Source: Actinomycetota bacterium
Lineage (GTDB): Bacteria > Actinomycetota > Actinomycetes > S36-B12 > UBA5976
DNA: 14,271 nt
NCBI GenBank assembly: GCA_026392535.1
Contig: JAPLBX010000027.1
Location: 1,911-16,181, forward strand
Direction: 5' to 3'
Positions 1 to 6,670 of this stretch are shown one piece after another. Made by a program: the position numbers and the translations under genes. Every line of letters begins with the position of its first letter. The first letter of the stretch is position 1. Below the pieces are notes generated by a model. That model was not told where the DNA came from and did no database searches. It worked only from the letters and a program-made list of their open reading frames with translations.

Positions 1-810
1 TGCAGTCATCAGCATTGGCGCTTTGCGCCCTGGAACTGCAGCTGTGGTGATCACAACATCCGCTTTTGCAATAAATGGTGTTAACAGTTCGCGTTGGCGA
101 GCAGCGCGATCTTCAGTCATTTCCTTTGCATAGCCGCCAGCGCCATCAAGTGCTTCCAATTCAAGTTGAATGAAAGTTGCACCCATTGATTTAACTTCGT
201 CGGCTGATGCAGGACGAACGTCATAAGCTGAAACGCGAGCCCCTAAACGTTTGGCCGTTGCAATTGCTTGCAAGCCAGCAACACCAGCACCTAAAACAAC
301 CACGTTTGCAGGTTGCACAGTTCCGGCTGCTGTCATCAACATTGGGAAAAACTTAGGTAGAAGTTCCGCACCAACAAGTGCTGCCCGATAACCAGCACAA
401 AGAGCTTGTGAAGTTAAAGCATCCATGGATTGGGCGCGAGATATACGCGGCACTAATTCGAATGAAAGTGATGTGGCTCCGGCTGCTGAAAGTCCGCGAA
501 TTGCTTCGCCATCAGTAGTTGGTGCCAAGAAGGACAGAGTTACTGCGCCTTTCTTCAACAACTTTGATTGTGCAGGAATAAGTGGCCGCACGCTCGCCAC
601 GATGTCTGCATCTTTAAGTGCAGAAGAAATGTCTTTAGTGACAGTCACTCCAGCTGCAGAATAAAGCGAATCAGAAGCTCCAGATTTTTCTCCGGCTCCA
701 GATTCAATAACTATTTCAAGTCCTAATGCTGTTATTTTTCCCACTAATTCTGGGACTAAGGCAACACGATTTTCTCCAGCCCGCGTTTCGCAAGGCACTA
801 CTAACTTCAT
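1..810 (-). CDS. pntA: NAD(P) transhydrogenase alpha subunit (PntA), N-terminal part, cut by window edge
   Basis: The frame is open from an ATG at 810 to the left edge (270 codons), so the C-terminal part is missing. PntA carries the NAD(H)-binding domain I of the proton-translocating transhydrogenase, which couples hydride transfer between NADH and NADP+ to the membrane proton gradient. The N-terminus (MKLVVPCETRAGENRVAL) is typical of the AlaDH/PNT family. The PntA hallmark RISRAQSMDALTSQA lies at about residues 122-136. A nucleotide-binding loop VLGAGVAGLQA is at about 172-182, followed by YDVRP at 196-200 and TTAAVPGRKAP near 255-265. Alanine dehydrogenase is the related alternative, but the RAQSMD segment favours PntA. 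The gene starts 17 nt after the ParA-type gene on the same strand, so the two are probably co-transcribed. No strong Shine-Dalgarno is visible. pntB and any second alpha part would lie outside the window. Confidence 0.93.
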   Translation of the reverse strand, partial: MKLVVPCETRAGENRVALVPELVGKITALGLEIVIESGAGEKSGASDSLYSAAGVTVTKDISSALKDADIVASVRPLIPAQSKLLKKGAVTLSFLAPTTDGEAIRGLSAAGATSLSFELVPRISRAQSMDALTSQALCAGYRAALVGAELLPKFFPMLMTAAGTVQPANVVVLGAGVAGLQAIATAKRLGARVSAYDVRPASADEVKSMGATFIQLELEALDGAGGYAKEMTEDRAARQRELLTPFIAKADVVITTAAVPGRKAPMLMTA

Positions 811-827
811 GAACCTAACTCTCGTCC

Positions 828-1604
828 TTATTCCCCGTAATTACGTAGCAGCCTTGTCAAATGTTTGTCGAAGATTTCTCGCATTTCACGGCCACCAGCC
901 GTAGAAACAACTTGGACCGGTTGGCCAAATGATTCTGCTTGTTGCATTGCGACGCGTTCTGGAATTGATGGGCTCAAAATTGCACTACGTCCGTGGATGC
1001 GAGCCATTTCCTTTTGGCGGTATTCGTGTTCTTCGACTGTGCTGCGTACTCGGTTAATTACAACACCTGCGAAATCTAGTTTTGGATTGTGGTTGCGCTT
1101 CATGTCTTTAATTGTTTCAACAGCGCGATCAACACCTTGCGCACCAAAGAAAGATGGTGTGGTGACAACAATTGCTGCATCTGAGACTGCAAGTGCTTCA
1201 CGAACCAAGGTTCCATGTGAAGGTGGGCAGTCAAATAGAACTAAGTCGTAGCCCTGCAAATACTTGAACGCTTTTGCTAAACGTGGTCGGAAAGCTCCTG
1301 GTACGTATGCATCATGAACAACTAGTTCGGGAGTAGATGGCAAAACGTCAACTTCACCTGGTTCAATTTCCCAATCACAAATTGTTAGGGCGCGCTCTAA
1401 CATTTCGACTGACGGATCATCGATTACATCTGCAACTGTGGCTTTTGGCTTTTTCGCTGCCAAGATAGAAGTTGCATTTCCTTGTGGGTCGAGATCGACT
1501 ACTAATGTCGCAAGGCCACGCAAAGTTGCGGCGCCAGCAAGACCCAAAGTGACCGAAGTTTTACCAACGCCACCCTTTAATCCCATAACACTGAAAGTAA
1601 GCAT
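828..1604 (-). CDS. ParA/Soj-family ATPase (orphan, no ParB adjacent)
   Basis: 258 residues from an ATG at 1604. The open frame extends further upstream but would run into the divergent esterase gene; the chosen Met places the P-loop at the usual distance from the N-terminus. Deviant Walker A KGGVGKTS spans residues 10-17, including the signature Lys10 that ParA/MinD ATPases use for dimerisation. Walker A' DLDPQGN is at 37-43 and Walker B LVLFDCPPS at about 121-129. Members of this family partition chromosomes, plasmids or protein cargo using the nucleoid. No parB or parS-like site is seen here and the downstream neighbour is pntA, so this is probably not the chromosomal Soj. A helix-turn-helix region is absent. 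The start has no clear Shine-Dalgarno; a weak -10-like CAAACT at 1611-1616 would fit a leaderless transcript. The family call is firm; the role is unknown. Confidence 0.93.
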   Translation of the reverse strand: MLTFSVMGLKGGVGKTSVTLGLAGAATLRGLATLVVDLDPQGNATSILAAKKPKATVADVIDDPSVEMLERALTICDWEIEPGEVDVLPSTPELVVHDAYVPGAFRPRLAKAFKYLQGYDLVLFDCPPSHGTLVREALAVSDAAIVVTTPSFFGAQGVDRAVETIKDMKRNHNPKLDFAGVVINRVRSTVEEHEYRQKEMARIHGRSAILSPSIPERVAMQQAESFGQPVQVVSTAGGREMREIFDKHLTRLLRNYGE

Positions 1605-1673
1605 GAGCGGAGTTTGCCAGCGAATTGGGGCAATTGACCAACTGCCAAAGTCCCTAATTTTTAGATGGACGGC

Positions 1674-1679
1674 TAGTCT
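1674..1679 (+). promoter_or_regulatory. -10-like hexamer TAGTCT for a leaderless esterase mRNA
   Basis: TAGTCT fits the TANNNT actinobacterial -10 pattern and sits exactly at -12 to -7 if transcription begins at the A of the ATG at 1686. No Shine-Dalgarno precedes that ATG, which supports leaderless initiation. No convincing -35 is visible at 17 bp. Inference from spacing only. Confidence 0.5.
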
Positions 1680-1685
1680 CAGAGC

Positions 1686-2489
1686 ATGACCGTCTTGGCT
1701 AAGGGCAAACTTCACACAGTTCACACACAAAAGCGCCGTGTGGACTTCTGGGTGCCTGATAATTGCAACGCTCCGCACCCAGTCTTGGTTATGCATGATG
1801 GGCAGAATCTGTTCCAACCACAGGAAAGCTTCGGTGGGAAAACTTGGCAGGTGGCAGAAGTCCTGTCCGATATGCCCGAATTTGCTGGGAAGCTGCCAGT
1901 AGTAATTGGACCATGGAATTCAGGTGTTACTCGGGCCGCCGAGTATGCGCCACAGGATGCTATTGAAAGTTGCGGAGATCCATTTGAATTTGTTGGGGCG
2001 CAAACTAGTGACACACTTTTTGGAAATTCGTATCAATTAGAACTGATCGAAGAAATCATTCCTGCGGTTGCGGACTTGGTCTCACTTAGTAGAGAACGTA
2101 AAGAAATTGCAATCGCTGGTTCAAGTATGGGCGGACTTGCATCTCTTTACGCAATTGCAAAATATCCGGACAAATATGGCACCGCACTTTCGCTGTCCAC
2201 ACACTTTCCAATATCTTCATTAAATTTCGTTAAAACTTTTATGTCCATGATGCCACCACCTGAGTCAGGTAATCGATTGTGGTTAGATCATGGAACTACC
2301 GAACTTGATGCAACATATGCACAGCATCACGATGTTGCCATACAAACATTGCATGAGCTTGGATACAAACATCCGCAACTTGAATCACATATTTATCCCG
2401 GCACAGGACATAACGAAACTGACTGGTCATTACGATTGAAATCTATTTTGCAATGGTGGTTAACAACTGCAACTAAAGAAGGAAACTAA
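1686..2489 (+). CDS. Putative esterase, alpha/beta hydrolase of the esterase-D / enterochelin-esterase type
   Basis: 267 residues, no signal peptide, so probably cytoplasmic. The opening beta strands lead to VMHDGQNLF (residues 35-43), a motif typical of the putative-esterase family (PF00756 type) near the oxyanion hole. The nucleophile elbow GSSMGG lies at 145-150 with Ser147 as the likely nucleophile. A C-terminal GTGHNETDW segment supplies the likely catalytic His242. The acid is probably Asp201 or Asp208 in the segment LWLDHGTTELD. The substrate cannot be read from sequence; relatives hydrolyse S-formylglutathione, siderophore esters or sugar esters. The TAA is followed immediately by the ATG of the aldo/keto reductase, so the two form an operon. 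The gene is divergent from the ParA-type gene across 81 bp and seems to be read from a leaderless mRNA. Confidence 0.85.
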   Translation: MTVLAKGKLHTVHTQKRRVDFWVPDNCNAPHPVLVMHDGQNLFQPQESFGGKTWQVAEVLSDMPEFAGKLPVVIGPWNSGVTRAAEYAPQDAIESCGDPFEFVGAQTSDTLFGNSYQLELIEEIIPAVADLVSLSRERKEIAIAGSSMGGLASLYAIAKYPDKYGTALSLSTHFPISSLNFVKTFMSMMPPPESGNRLWLDHGTTELDATYAQHHDVAIQTLHELGYKHPQLESHIYPGTGHNETDWSLRLKSILQWWLTTATKEGN

Positions 2490-3380
2490 ATGCGTTCATA
2501 CACCCATCCACAACTACCACACCAGGAATTGCCGCTAATCGGTGTTGGGGCAATGCCCTTTAGCCATGGAGGTAAGAAAAGCAAAGATGCAATTGCAGTT
2601 TGGCATCACGCTTTCGATCTAGGAATGAACTTGATCAATACTGCCGACTGTTATGCACCTTCTGCACAAGAGTTTGGTCACAATGAAAGACTTGTTGGCA
2701 AAGCAGTTCATGAATATTCGCGTGGACGTGATTCAGTATTCGTAGTAACAAAGAATGGAATTCAGCGCAAAGGCAGTGATTGGCCGCGCGACAACAGCCC
2801 CGAGTATTTATTGCGTGCAGCTGAGGAATCGAATGAAAGACTTGGTTTTATGCCGGACGCAATTTTGATTCACCGACTAAACCGTGAACAATCCTTAGCA
2901 GCAGCAATTGAAGCAATGTGTGAGGTCCGCGAACGCGGGTTAGCAAAATACATTGGGGTATCGAATGTGAACCGTGTGGAACTTGAATTGGCATGGGAAG
3001 TAAGCGATGGCACTATCGCCATTGTTGAAAACGAACGCTCACCTCGTTACCGTGAATTTGCAGACGTGCTCGACTTCTGCAACGAAAAGGGCTTGGCATA
3101 TTTGGCTTGGTCACCACTAGGTGGCGGAAATGATGCCGCCAAACTTGGCGAGCTCTATCCAGTGTTTGCCGAAGTTGGCCTTGCCCACAACGCAACCGCG
3201 CAAGAAATCGCCCTTGCTTGGCTGCTAACTCAAGGTTCAGCAATGTTGCCAATTCCAGCTTTCACACGAAAAGAAACTGCAGACTCAACAGTTAAATCAG
3301 TTTCTATAAACCTAAGTGATGCTGAAATAGATTTGTTAACCGCCAGTCACACTGGCAACGGTTCGCTATATCCAGACTAA
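2490..3380 (+). CDS. Aldo/keto reductase family protein
   Basis: 296 residues, the usual size for this TIM-barrel NADPH-dependent oxidoreductase family. Seen: an N-terminal IGVGAMPF strand; the active-site segment INTADCYAP at 49-57 with Tyr55; VTKNG with Lys88; ILIHR with His128; and the barrel segment YIGVSNVNRVE at about 154-164. The canonical tetrad is Asp-Tyr-Lys-His, but the Asp position (residue 50, codon AAT at 2637-2639) is Asn here, which may weaken or alter catalysis. Asp53 lies one turn later. The ATG directly abuts the stop of the esterase gene, and an AAGAAGGA-like ribosome site sits inside the end of that gene. The stop codon overlaps the convergent HDAC-phosphatase stop by 4 nt. 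The substrate is unknown; pyridoxal and various aldehydes are used by related enzymes. Confidence 0.9.
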   Translation: MRSYTHPQLPHQELPLIGVGAMPFSHGGKKSKDAIAVWHHAFDLGMNLINTADCYAPSAQEFGHNERLVGKAVHEYSRGRDSVFVVTKNGIQRKGSDWPRDNSPEYLLRAAEESNERLGFMPDAILIHRLNREQSLAAAIEAMCEVRERGLAKYIGVSNVNRVELELAWEVSDGTIAIVENERSPRYREFADVLDFCNEKGLAYLAWSPLGGGNDAAKLGELYPVFAEVGLAHNATAQEIALAWLLTQGSAMLPIPAFTRKETADSTVKSVSINLSDAEIDLLTASHTGNGSLYPD

Positions 3381-4837
3381 TTTTTTGGCTCTAGGCCAAT
3401 TAGGTAGTCAACGTATGCATCATTGAAGAGCACAACTTCTGATCTTTTATCGCGCAGAAGTTTGATTGCATCTTCTGCCGAATAATCAGCCCGCATCAAA
3501 ACAAGTGCAGACACCAAACCTGATCGGTTCATTCCAGCTTGACAGCGAATCAATACTTTTTTACCTTCTTGCCAACGTGCATATGCCCATTCGGCTAGTC
3601 GATGCAGACGTACTTCATCTATGTGTGACATCTTGGCATCAGCGAATCCATAGCGGAGTTCTTCAATCCCCCACGGCATTGGTTGTGCCCATGAATAAAG
3701 CGTCACAACCGCATCAAACGGAATTCCATGTTCAAAAGTTGAAAGTGGCTTGGCATACTCAATGGTGTCATCATCTGCAGTCCCACCCATAAATAATCCG
3801 GGCAGTATTTCGGTGTGCAATTCTTTTGGTTCTTGATCCGCAGACACCCATTGCGGTGCATACAGATCTCCGCGCTTTGAAACCACAGTTCTAACCCTCT
3901 CAACTATTTCGAGATTAATAATCTCTTCGTCGGACTTACCCGCTAAAGCAAGTATTGCAGACAGCCACATCGCTGGTGTGAAATCATCAGGTGTGTATCC
4001 ACCTGCACCTGAAAAAATGAAGGTCAGATCTGGAAATGCCTCTTTGACCAGACGAGCTGCGCGTGCGAATCCGATTTCGGTGTATTCAAGATTTGCAAGT
4101 GGATCGGAGTAATGCCCATCTGCACCGCCAGCAATCATTATTACGTCTGGTTTAAATTCCAGGGCCGCTTCGACAAAATCTTGCACAGCATTTTGAAGTT
4201 CTAGATCTCCTGAGCCAGATTTCAATGGTCGGTTGAAAATCCAATTAGTTTTGTTACTTTCATCAACTTTGCCGGTACCAGGAAAAATACCTTTTTCGTG
4301 AATTGAGAAAGAGAATAAGTCAGTTCGGTCTTTGAGCAGGCTCTCAGTTCCGTCTCCATGGTGAACGTCAATATCTAAAATTGCTACGCGTTTGCCATAA
4401 GTGTCTGCGAATCGAATTCCCGCTGCTGCGAAGTCAGCAAATACGCAAAATCCAGATGAATGCGTTCGCATAGCGTGGTGTTTTGCCCCAGGCAAGTTCA
4501 CTACAAGCTGTGCTCCGCCTTGAACCATTTCTACAGCGAGCATTGTTCCGCCAAAAAACATCGCCGCTATTGCTGATTGATCTGGCTTAGAGCCCGACCA
4601 TTCATCGCATTCACCATCGCTCAACACCTGCTGGATGTACTCATCAGAATGGACAAGTTCCAGCTCTTCCAAGAAAGGACCGCGCGGAGTTACATAATTA
4701 ACTTCAACGACTCCTTCATTTTCAAGCTGTTGAAGCACTCTAGTTGCATGCTTGTAGCGGCGACCCTGAGTCGGATGGTTTTCGCCGCCTGGCTGCCAAT
4801 CGTAATAGCTGTTTGTATCTATGTAATCAATCTTCAT
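3377..4837 (-). CDS. Histone-deacetylase/AcuC-like domain fused to a dual-specificity phosphatase domain
   Basis: 486 residues in one uninterrupted frame. The N-terminal ~330 residues are a class I/II-type zinc deacetylase: KHHAM with His120/His121, GFCVFADFA at 129-137, DIDVHHGDG at 155-163 (zinc ligands Asp157 and His159), GGADGHYSDP at 237-246 (Asp240 as third ligand) and GAGGY with the catalytic Tyr281. All key residues are intact. Bacterial members remove acetyl groups from proteins (AcuC), polyamines or similar amides. Residues ~344-484 form a dual-specificity-type phosphatase with the P-loop RCQAGMNRSG (Cys432, Arg438) and a possible general acid Asp400. The residue before the Cys is Arg rather than the usual His. 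GGAGGA at 4841-4846 lies 3 nt before the ATG. It follows the VIT1/CCC1 gene by 45 nt. Substrates of either domain are unknown. Confidence 0.92.
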   Translation of the reverse strand: MKIDYIDTNSYYDWQPGGENHPTQGRRYKHATRVLQQLENEGVVEVNYVTPRGPFLEELELVHSDEYIQQVLSDGECDEWSGSKPDQSAIAAMFFGGTMLAVEMVQGGAQLVVNLPGAKHHAMRTHSSGFCVFADFAAAGIRFADTYGKRVAILDIDVHHGDGTESLLKDRTDLFSFSIHEKGIFPGTGKVDESNKTNWIFNRPLKSGSGDLELQNAVQDFVEAALEFKPDVIMIAGGADGHYSDPLANLEYTEIGFARAARLVKEAFPDLTFIFSGAGGYTPDDFTPAMWLSAILALAGKSDEEIINLEIVERVRTVVSKRGDLYAPQWVSADQEPKELHTEILPGLFMGGTADDDTIEYAKPLSTFEHGIPFDAVVTLYSWAQPMPWGIEELRYGFADAKMSHIDEVRLHRLAEWAYARWQEGKKVLIRCQAGMNRSGLVSALVLMRADYSAEDAIKLLRDKRSEVVLFNDAYVDYLIGLEPKN

Positions 4838-4855
4838 GTTTCCTCCGTATGGCTA

Positions 4856-4861
4856 ATTATC
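4856..4861 (-). promoter_or_regulatory. Possible internal -10 element GATAAT before the HDAC-phosphatase gene
   Basis: On the minus strand GATAAT matches TATAAT at five of six positions and lies about 20 nt upstream of the ATG at 4837, leaving room for the GGAGGA ribosome site. No good -35 is seen. It could give the fusion gene its own transcript apart from the upstream transporter gene. Confidence 0.35.
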
Positions 4862-4882
4862 AAGGATGAACATGACGCTTGA

Positions 4883-5599
4883 TTAAAGCGTTGCTGCTCC
4901 AAAAATTAAACCAACAATTGAAGTAACGGCCATCGCGATTGATCCGCCGATAACGACGCGAAGTGTCGGGCGGAAAAGTCCACACCCGGCTGCTTTTGCC
5001 GAAAGGAATCCAGTTAAGAAAAGTCCCAGAATTGTTACTCCGACAATTGAGTAGACCTTTTCTTGAATTGGAATCAAAATTCCGATGAAAGGAATTAGCG
5101 CACCAAGAACAAAGGAAACTGCAGATGCAACTGCTGCTTGTCCTGGCCGAGCTTTGCTTGTTTCATGATGACCAAGTTCTTCGCGCAGATGTGCACCAAG
5201 TGCATCGTGGTCCGTAAGCGCTTGTGCAGTTTGACGAGCCAAGTCATGCGATAGGCCTCGCTCAATATAGATCTGGGTAAGTTCTTCAAGTTCTCCATCG
5301 GGATCGTGTGCAAGTTGCGCTAATTCCATTTTTGTGTCGGCAACTTCCACATCTGTCTGAGCAGCAACTGAGACAAACTCACCTGCAGCCATACTCATAG
5401 CGCCAGCAGCGATGCCTGCGATGCCTGCAGTAATAACTGGGGCTAAATCGTGAGTGTTGATGAGTGCTGAAGCCACACCAACCATAAGTGCAGACGTAGA
5501 AACCAGACCATCATTTGCGCCTAATACGGCGGCTCTTAGCCAGCCAGCGCGGTGAGCCCTGTGCTGCATATTTGCAATTTTGGTTTCTTCAATTCCCAT
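4883..5599 (-). CDS. VIT1/CCC1-family transporter (iron/manganese type)
   Basis: 238 residues from the ATG at 5599. A longer reading from a TTG at 5641 exists, but the ATG at 5599 has a -10-like GATACT at the exact leaderless spacing; an ATG at 5569 is a further alternative. The N-terminus HRAHRAGWLRAAVLGANDG is the family hallmark, with Asn and Asp residues in the first membrane helix. Helix 2 (ITAGIAGIAAGAMSMAAGE) carries the conserved Met/Glu residues associated with metal passage. A polar, Glu- and His-rich helical hairpin (about residues 77-140) is the probable cytosolic metal-binding domain, and three further hydrophobic segments follow. Plant and yeast members move Fe2+ or Mn2+ out of the cytosol; bacterial members are thought to do the same. 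It precedes the HDAC-phosphatase gene and is divergent from a small Cys-rich gene. Confidence 0.92.
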   Translation of the reverse strand: MGIEETKIANMQHRAHRAGWLRAAVLGANDGLVSTSALMVGVASALINTHDLAPVITAGIAGIAAGAMSMAAGEFVSVAAQTDVEVADTKMELAQLAHDPDGELEELTQIYIERGLSHDLARQTAQALTDHDALGAHLREELGHHETSKARPGQAAVASAVSFVLGALIPFIGILIPIQEKVYSIVGVTILGLFLTGFLSAKAAGCGLFRPTLRVVIGGSIAMAVTSIVGLIFGAATL

Positions 5600-5605
5600 A
5601 GGGTG

Positions 5606-5611
5606 AGTATC
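5606..5611 (-). promoter_or_regulatory. -10-like GATACT for a leaderless transporter mRNA
   Basis: On the minus strand GATACT occupies -12 to -7 relative to the ATG at 5599. No Shine-Dalgarno precedes that ATG. This placement supports the start chosen for the VIT1/CCC1 gene over the upstream TTG. A matching -35 is not evident. Confidence 0.45.
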
Positions 5612-5649
5612 CCATGCACTCACAAATATCTTGTAGAGCAAATACCTCT

Positions 5650-5655
5650 TATGCT
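5650..5655 (+). promoter_or_regulatory. -10-like TATGCT before the small Cys-rich gene
   Basis: TATGCT matches TATAAT at four positions and lies 24 nt upstream of the ATG at 5680, which would leave a short leader holding the AGAGGG ribosome site at 5671-5676. The -35 is weak or absent. The 80-bp interval thus seems to hold two divergent promoters. Confidence 0.4.
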
Positions 5656-5679
5656 AAAACCACTTAAGAAAGAGGGAAT

Positions 5680-5796
5680 ATGTGCAGTCCGGCCTTATGT
5701 GACGTATGCAAGAAGGTGACCTGGTCAGGTTGTGGCGAACATAAAGACCAAGTTCTTGAGATGTTCACACCTGAAGAACGTTGTACTTGCAACTAA
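5680..5796 (+). CDS. Small six-cysteine protein (38 residues), conserved-type hypothetical
   Basis: ATG at 5680 to TAA at 5794-5796, preceded by AGAGGG with short (3-nt) spacing. The protein opens MCSPALCDVCKKVTWSGCG and ends RCTCN. Cysteines are at 2, 7, 10, 18, 35 and 37, with His21: two CxxC/CxC-type pairs that could form a small zinc (or other metal) ribbon. The pattern resembles, from memory, a short uncharacterised family widespread in Actinobacteria (Cys-rich opening, TTW-x-GCG-x-H core, C-terminal RC). No signal peptide or membrane segment, so probably cytosolic. It is followed after 13 nt by a strong bidirectional terminator, so it is transcribed alone. It diverges from a metal transporter gene, which may hint at metal handling, but that is inference. 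The strong ribosome site, flanking signals and Cys pattern argue that it is real. Confidence 0.8.
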   Translation: MCSPALCDVCKKVTWSGCGEHKDQVLEMFTPEERCTCN

Positions 5797-5809
5797 CTTG
5801 TTTTATCAA

Positions 5810-5851
5810 AAAACTATTGCGGACTTAGTTTTCTAAGTCCGCAATAGTTTT
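5810..5851. terminator. Bidirectional terminator, perfect 19-bp stem with TTTT loop
   Basis: Positions 5810-5828 pair without mismatch to 5833-5851 around a TTTT loop. The stem core is rich in G and C and the outer end is A/T-rich. On the minus strand the stem is followed by a run of six U (from A at 5808-5813), and on the plus strand by UUUU. It lies between the convergent ends of the small Cys-rich gene and the ApbE operon and can stop both. Confidence 0.93.
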
Positions 5852-5872
5852 AGGGAAGAAATCTTTTTGAGA

Positions 5873-6661
5873 TTACTCTGCGATTAATTGAGCTTCAATA
5901 AGTACTGCTTGCATTGAATCGTAATAAGTCTTAGCGGTGTATGTCGCACTAGTTAGCGCACCTAGATTTTCTGACCAAGTCCAGGAAGAAAAATCTGAAC
6001 CAAAAGATTGAATGTAGGTTTCTACCTGATTGACAAACAAAGTGTTGACCTGGGCAGCAGTTTTTGAACTACCACTAGGCACTAATCCATCTGTGATGTC
6101 ATCAAGCGGCCAAAGAGAAATATAGTCATTTTGTGAAGTTTCACGATCGGCCTCTAAAACCATGGATTCATCTATGCTGTAGCAAAGATCCACAACTTTT
6201 CCGCCTTTAACAAAAATGCGAGTTGAGTAATCACCCCAAGTTAAGTCAGCTTCTCTAGTTGATTCAAAAACCGGAGTACCAGTAACGGTTGCTTTGAATT
6301 GAGTAACGGACGACGCAGTGGTTGCATTTGCAAGTGCTGCGTTTCGCTTACCTATTGCTTTGGTGAGGTTTTTCTGGGCTGCTGTCTTTGCTTTGCCCTT
6401 CTTGCCCTTAAGCGCCTTCTGTGAATTCTTAACAGCTGCTACCAATTGCTTATATTTACTGCCACCTTTGTAGTTAGCGATCGCAGCAGTGTTGTATGAG
6501 GCAACCGCTGCATTCGCAGTTACATCAGTTTGAGTTGCATCACAAGTTGGAAGTGCGGGTGCTGCTGCAGATGCAGGGGAAATCAATAGTGGATTAAGTG
6601 AGTTTGCAGCAAGTGTTGCAACGCCTGTTGCAAGCCAAGTTACTTTTTTTGCTCTATTCAT
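5873..6661 (-). CDS. Secreted protein with degenerate C-terminal FMN-binding-like domain
   Basis: 262 residues. An N-terminal signal peptide is clear (basic MNRAKK, hydrophobic core, ISPASA-AAP near residues 27-35), with no twin-arginine motif and no lipobox. Residues ~65-110 form a Lys/Ala-rich helical or coiled-coil segment. The C-terminus (LTSATYTAKTYYDSMQAVL, about 236-254) matches the end of FMN_bind-type domains, where SGATYTS is followed by a helix of the same pattern. Here the flavinylation motif Dxx(S/T)GAT reads GALTSAT (234-240): the Asp is Gly and the central Gly is Ser, but the acceptor-position Thr240 remains. Cys40 and Cys160 could form a disulfide outside the cell. Last gene of the ApbE operon, 9 nt after the previous stop, with an AAGGA ribosome site. 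Function unknown; covalent flavin is possible but doubtful. Confidence 0.78.
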   Translation of the reverse strand: MNRAKKVTWLATGVATLAANSLNPLLISPASAAAPALPTCDATQTDVTANAAVASYNTAAIANYKGGSKYKQLVAAVKNSQKALKGKKGKAKTAAQKNLTKAIGKRNAALANATTASSVTQFKATVTGTPVFESTREADLTWGDYSTRIFVKGGKVVDLCYSIDESMVLEADRETSQNDYISLWPLDDITDGLVPSGSSKTAAQVNTLFVNQVETYIQSFGSDFSSWTWSENLGALTSATYTAKTYYDSMQAVLIEAQLIAE

Positions 6662-6670
6662 CGTGTGTCC

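Noticed and set aside
1605..1817. N-terminal extension of the ParA-type gene to 1817
   Set aside because: It would overlap the divergent esterase gene by over 130 bp and move the P-loop far from the N-terminus, unlike the family.
3385..3399. Hairpin TTGGC-TCTAG-GCCAA near the convergent stops as a terminator
   Set aside because: Only five pairs, and the T run lies on the wrong side for either transcript.
4876..4890. CGCTT/AAGCG hairpin at the transporter stop as a terminator
   Set aside because: Five pairs with no U run; read-through into the HDAC-phosphatase gene is more likely.
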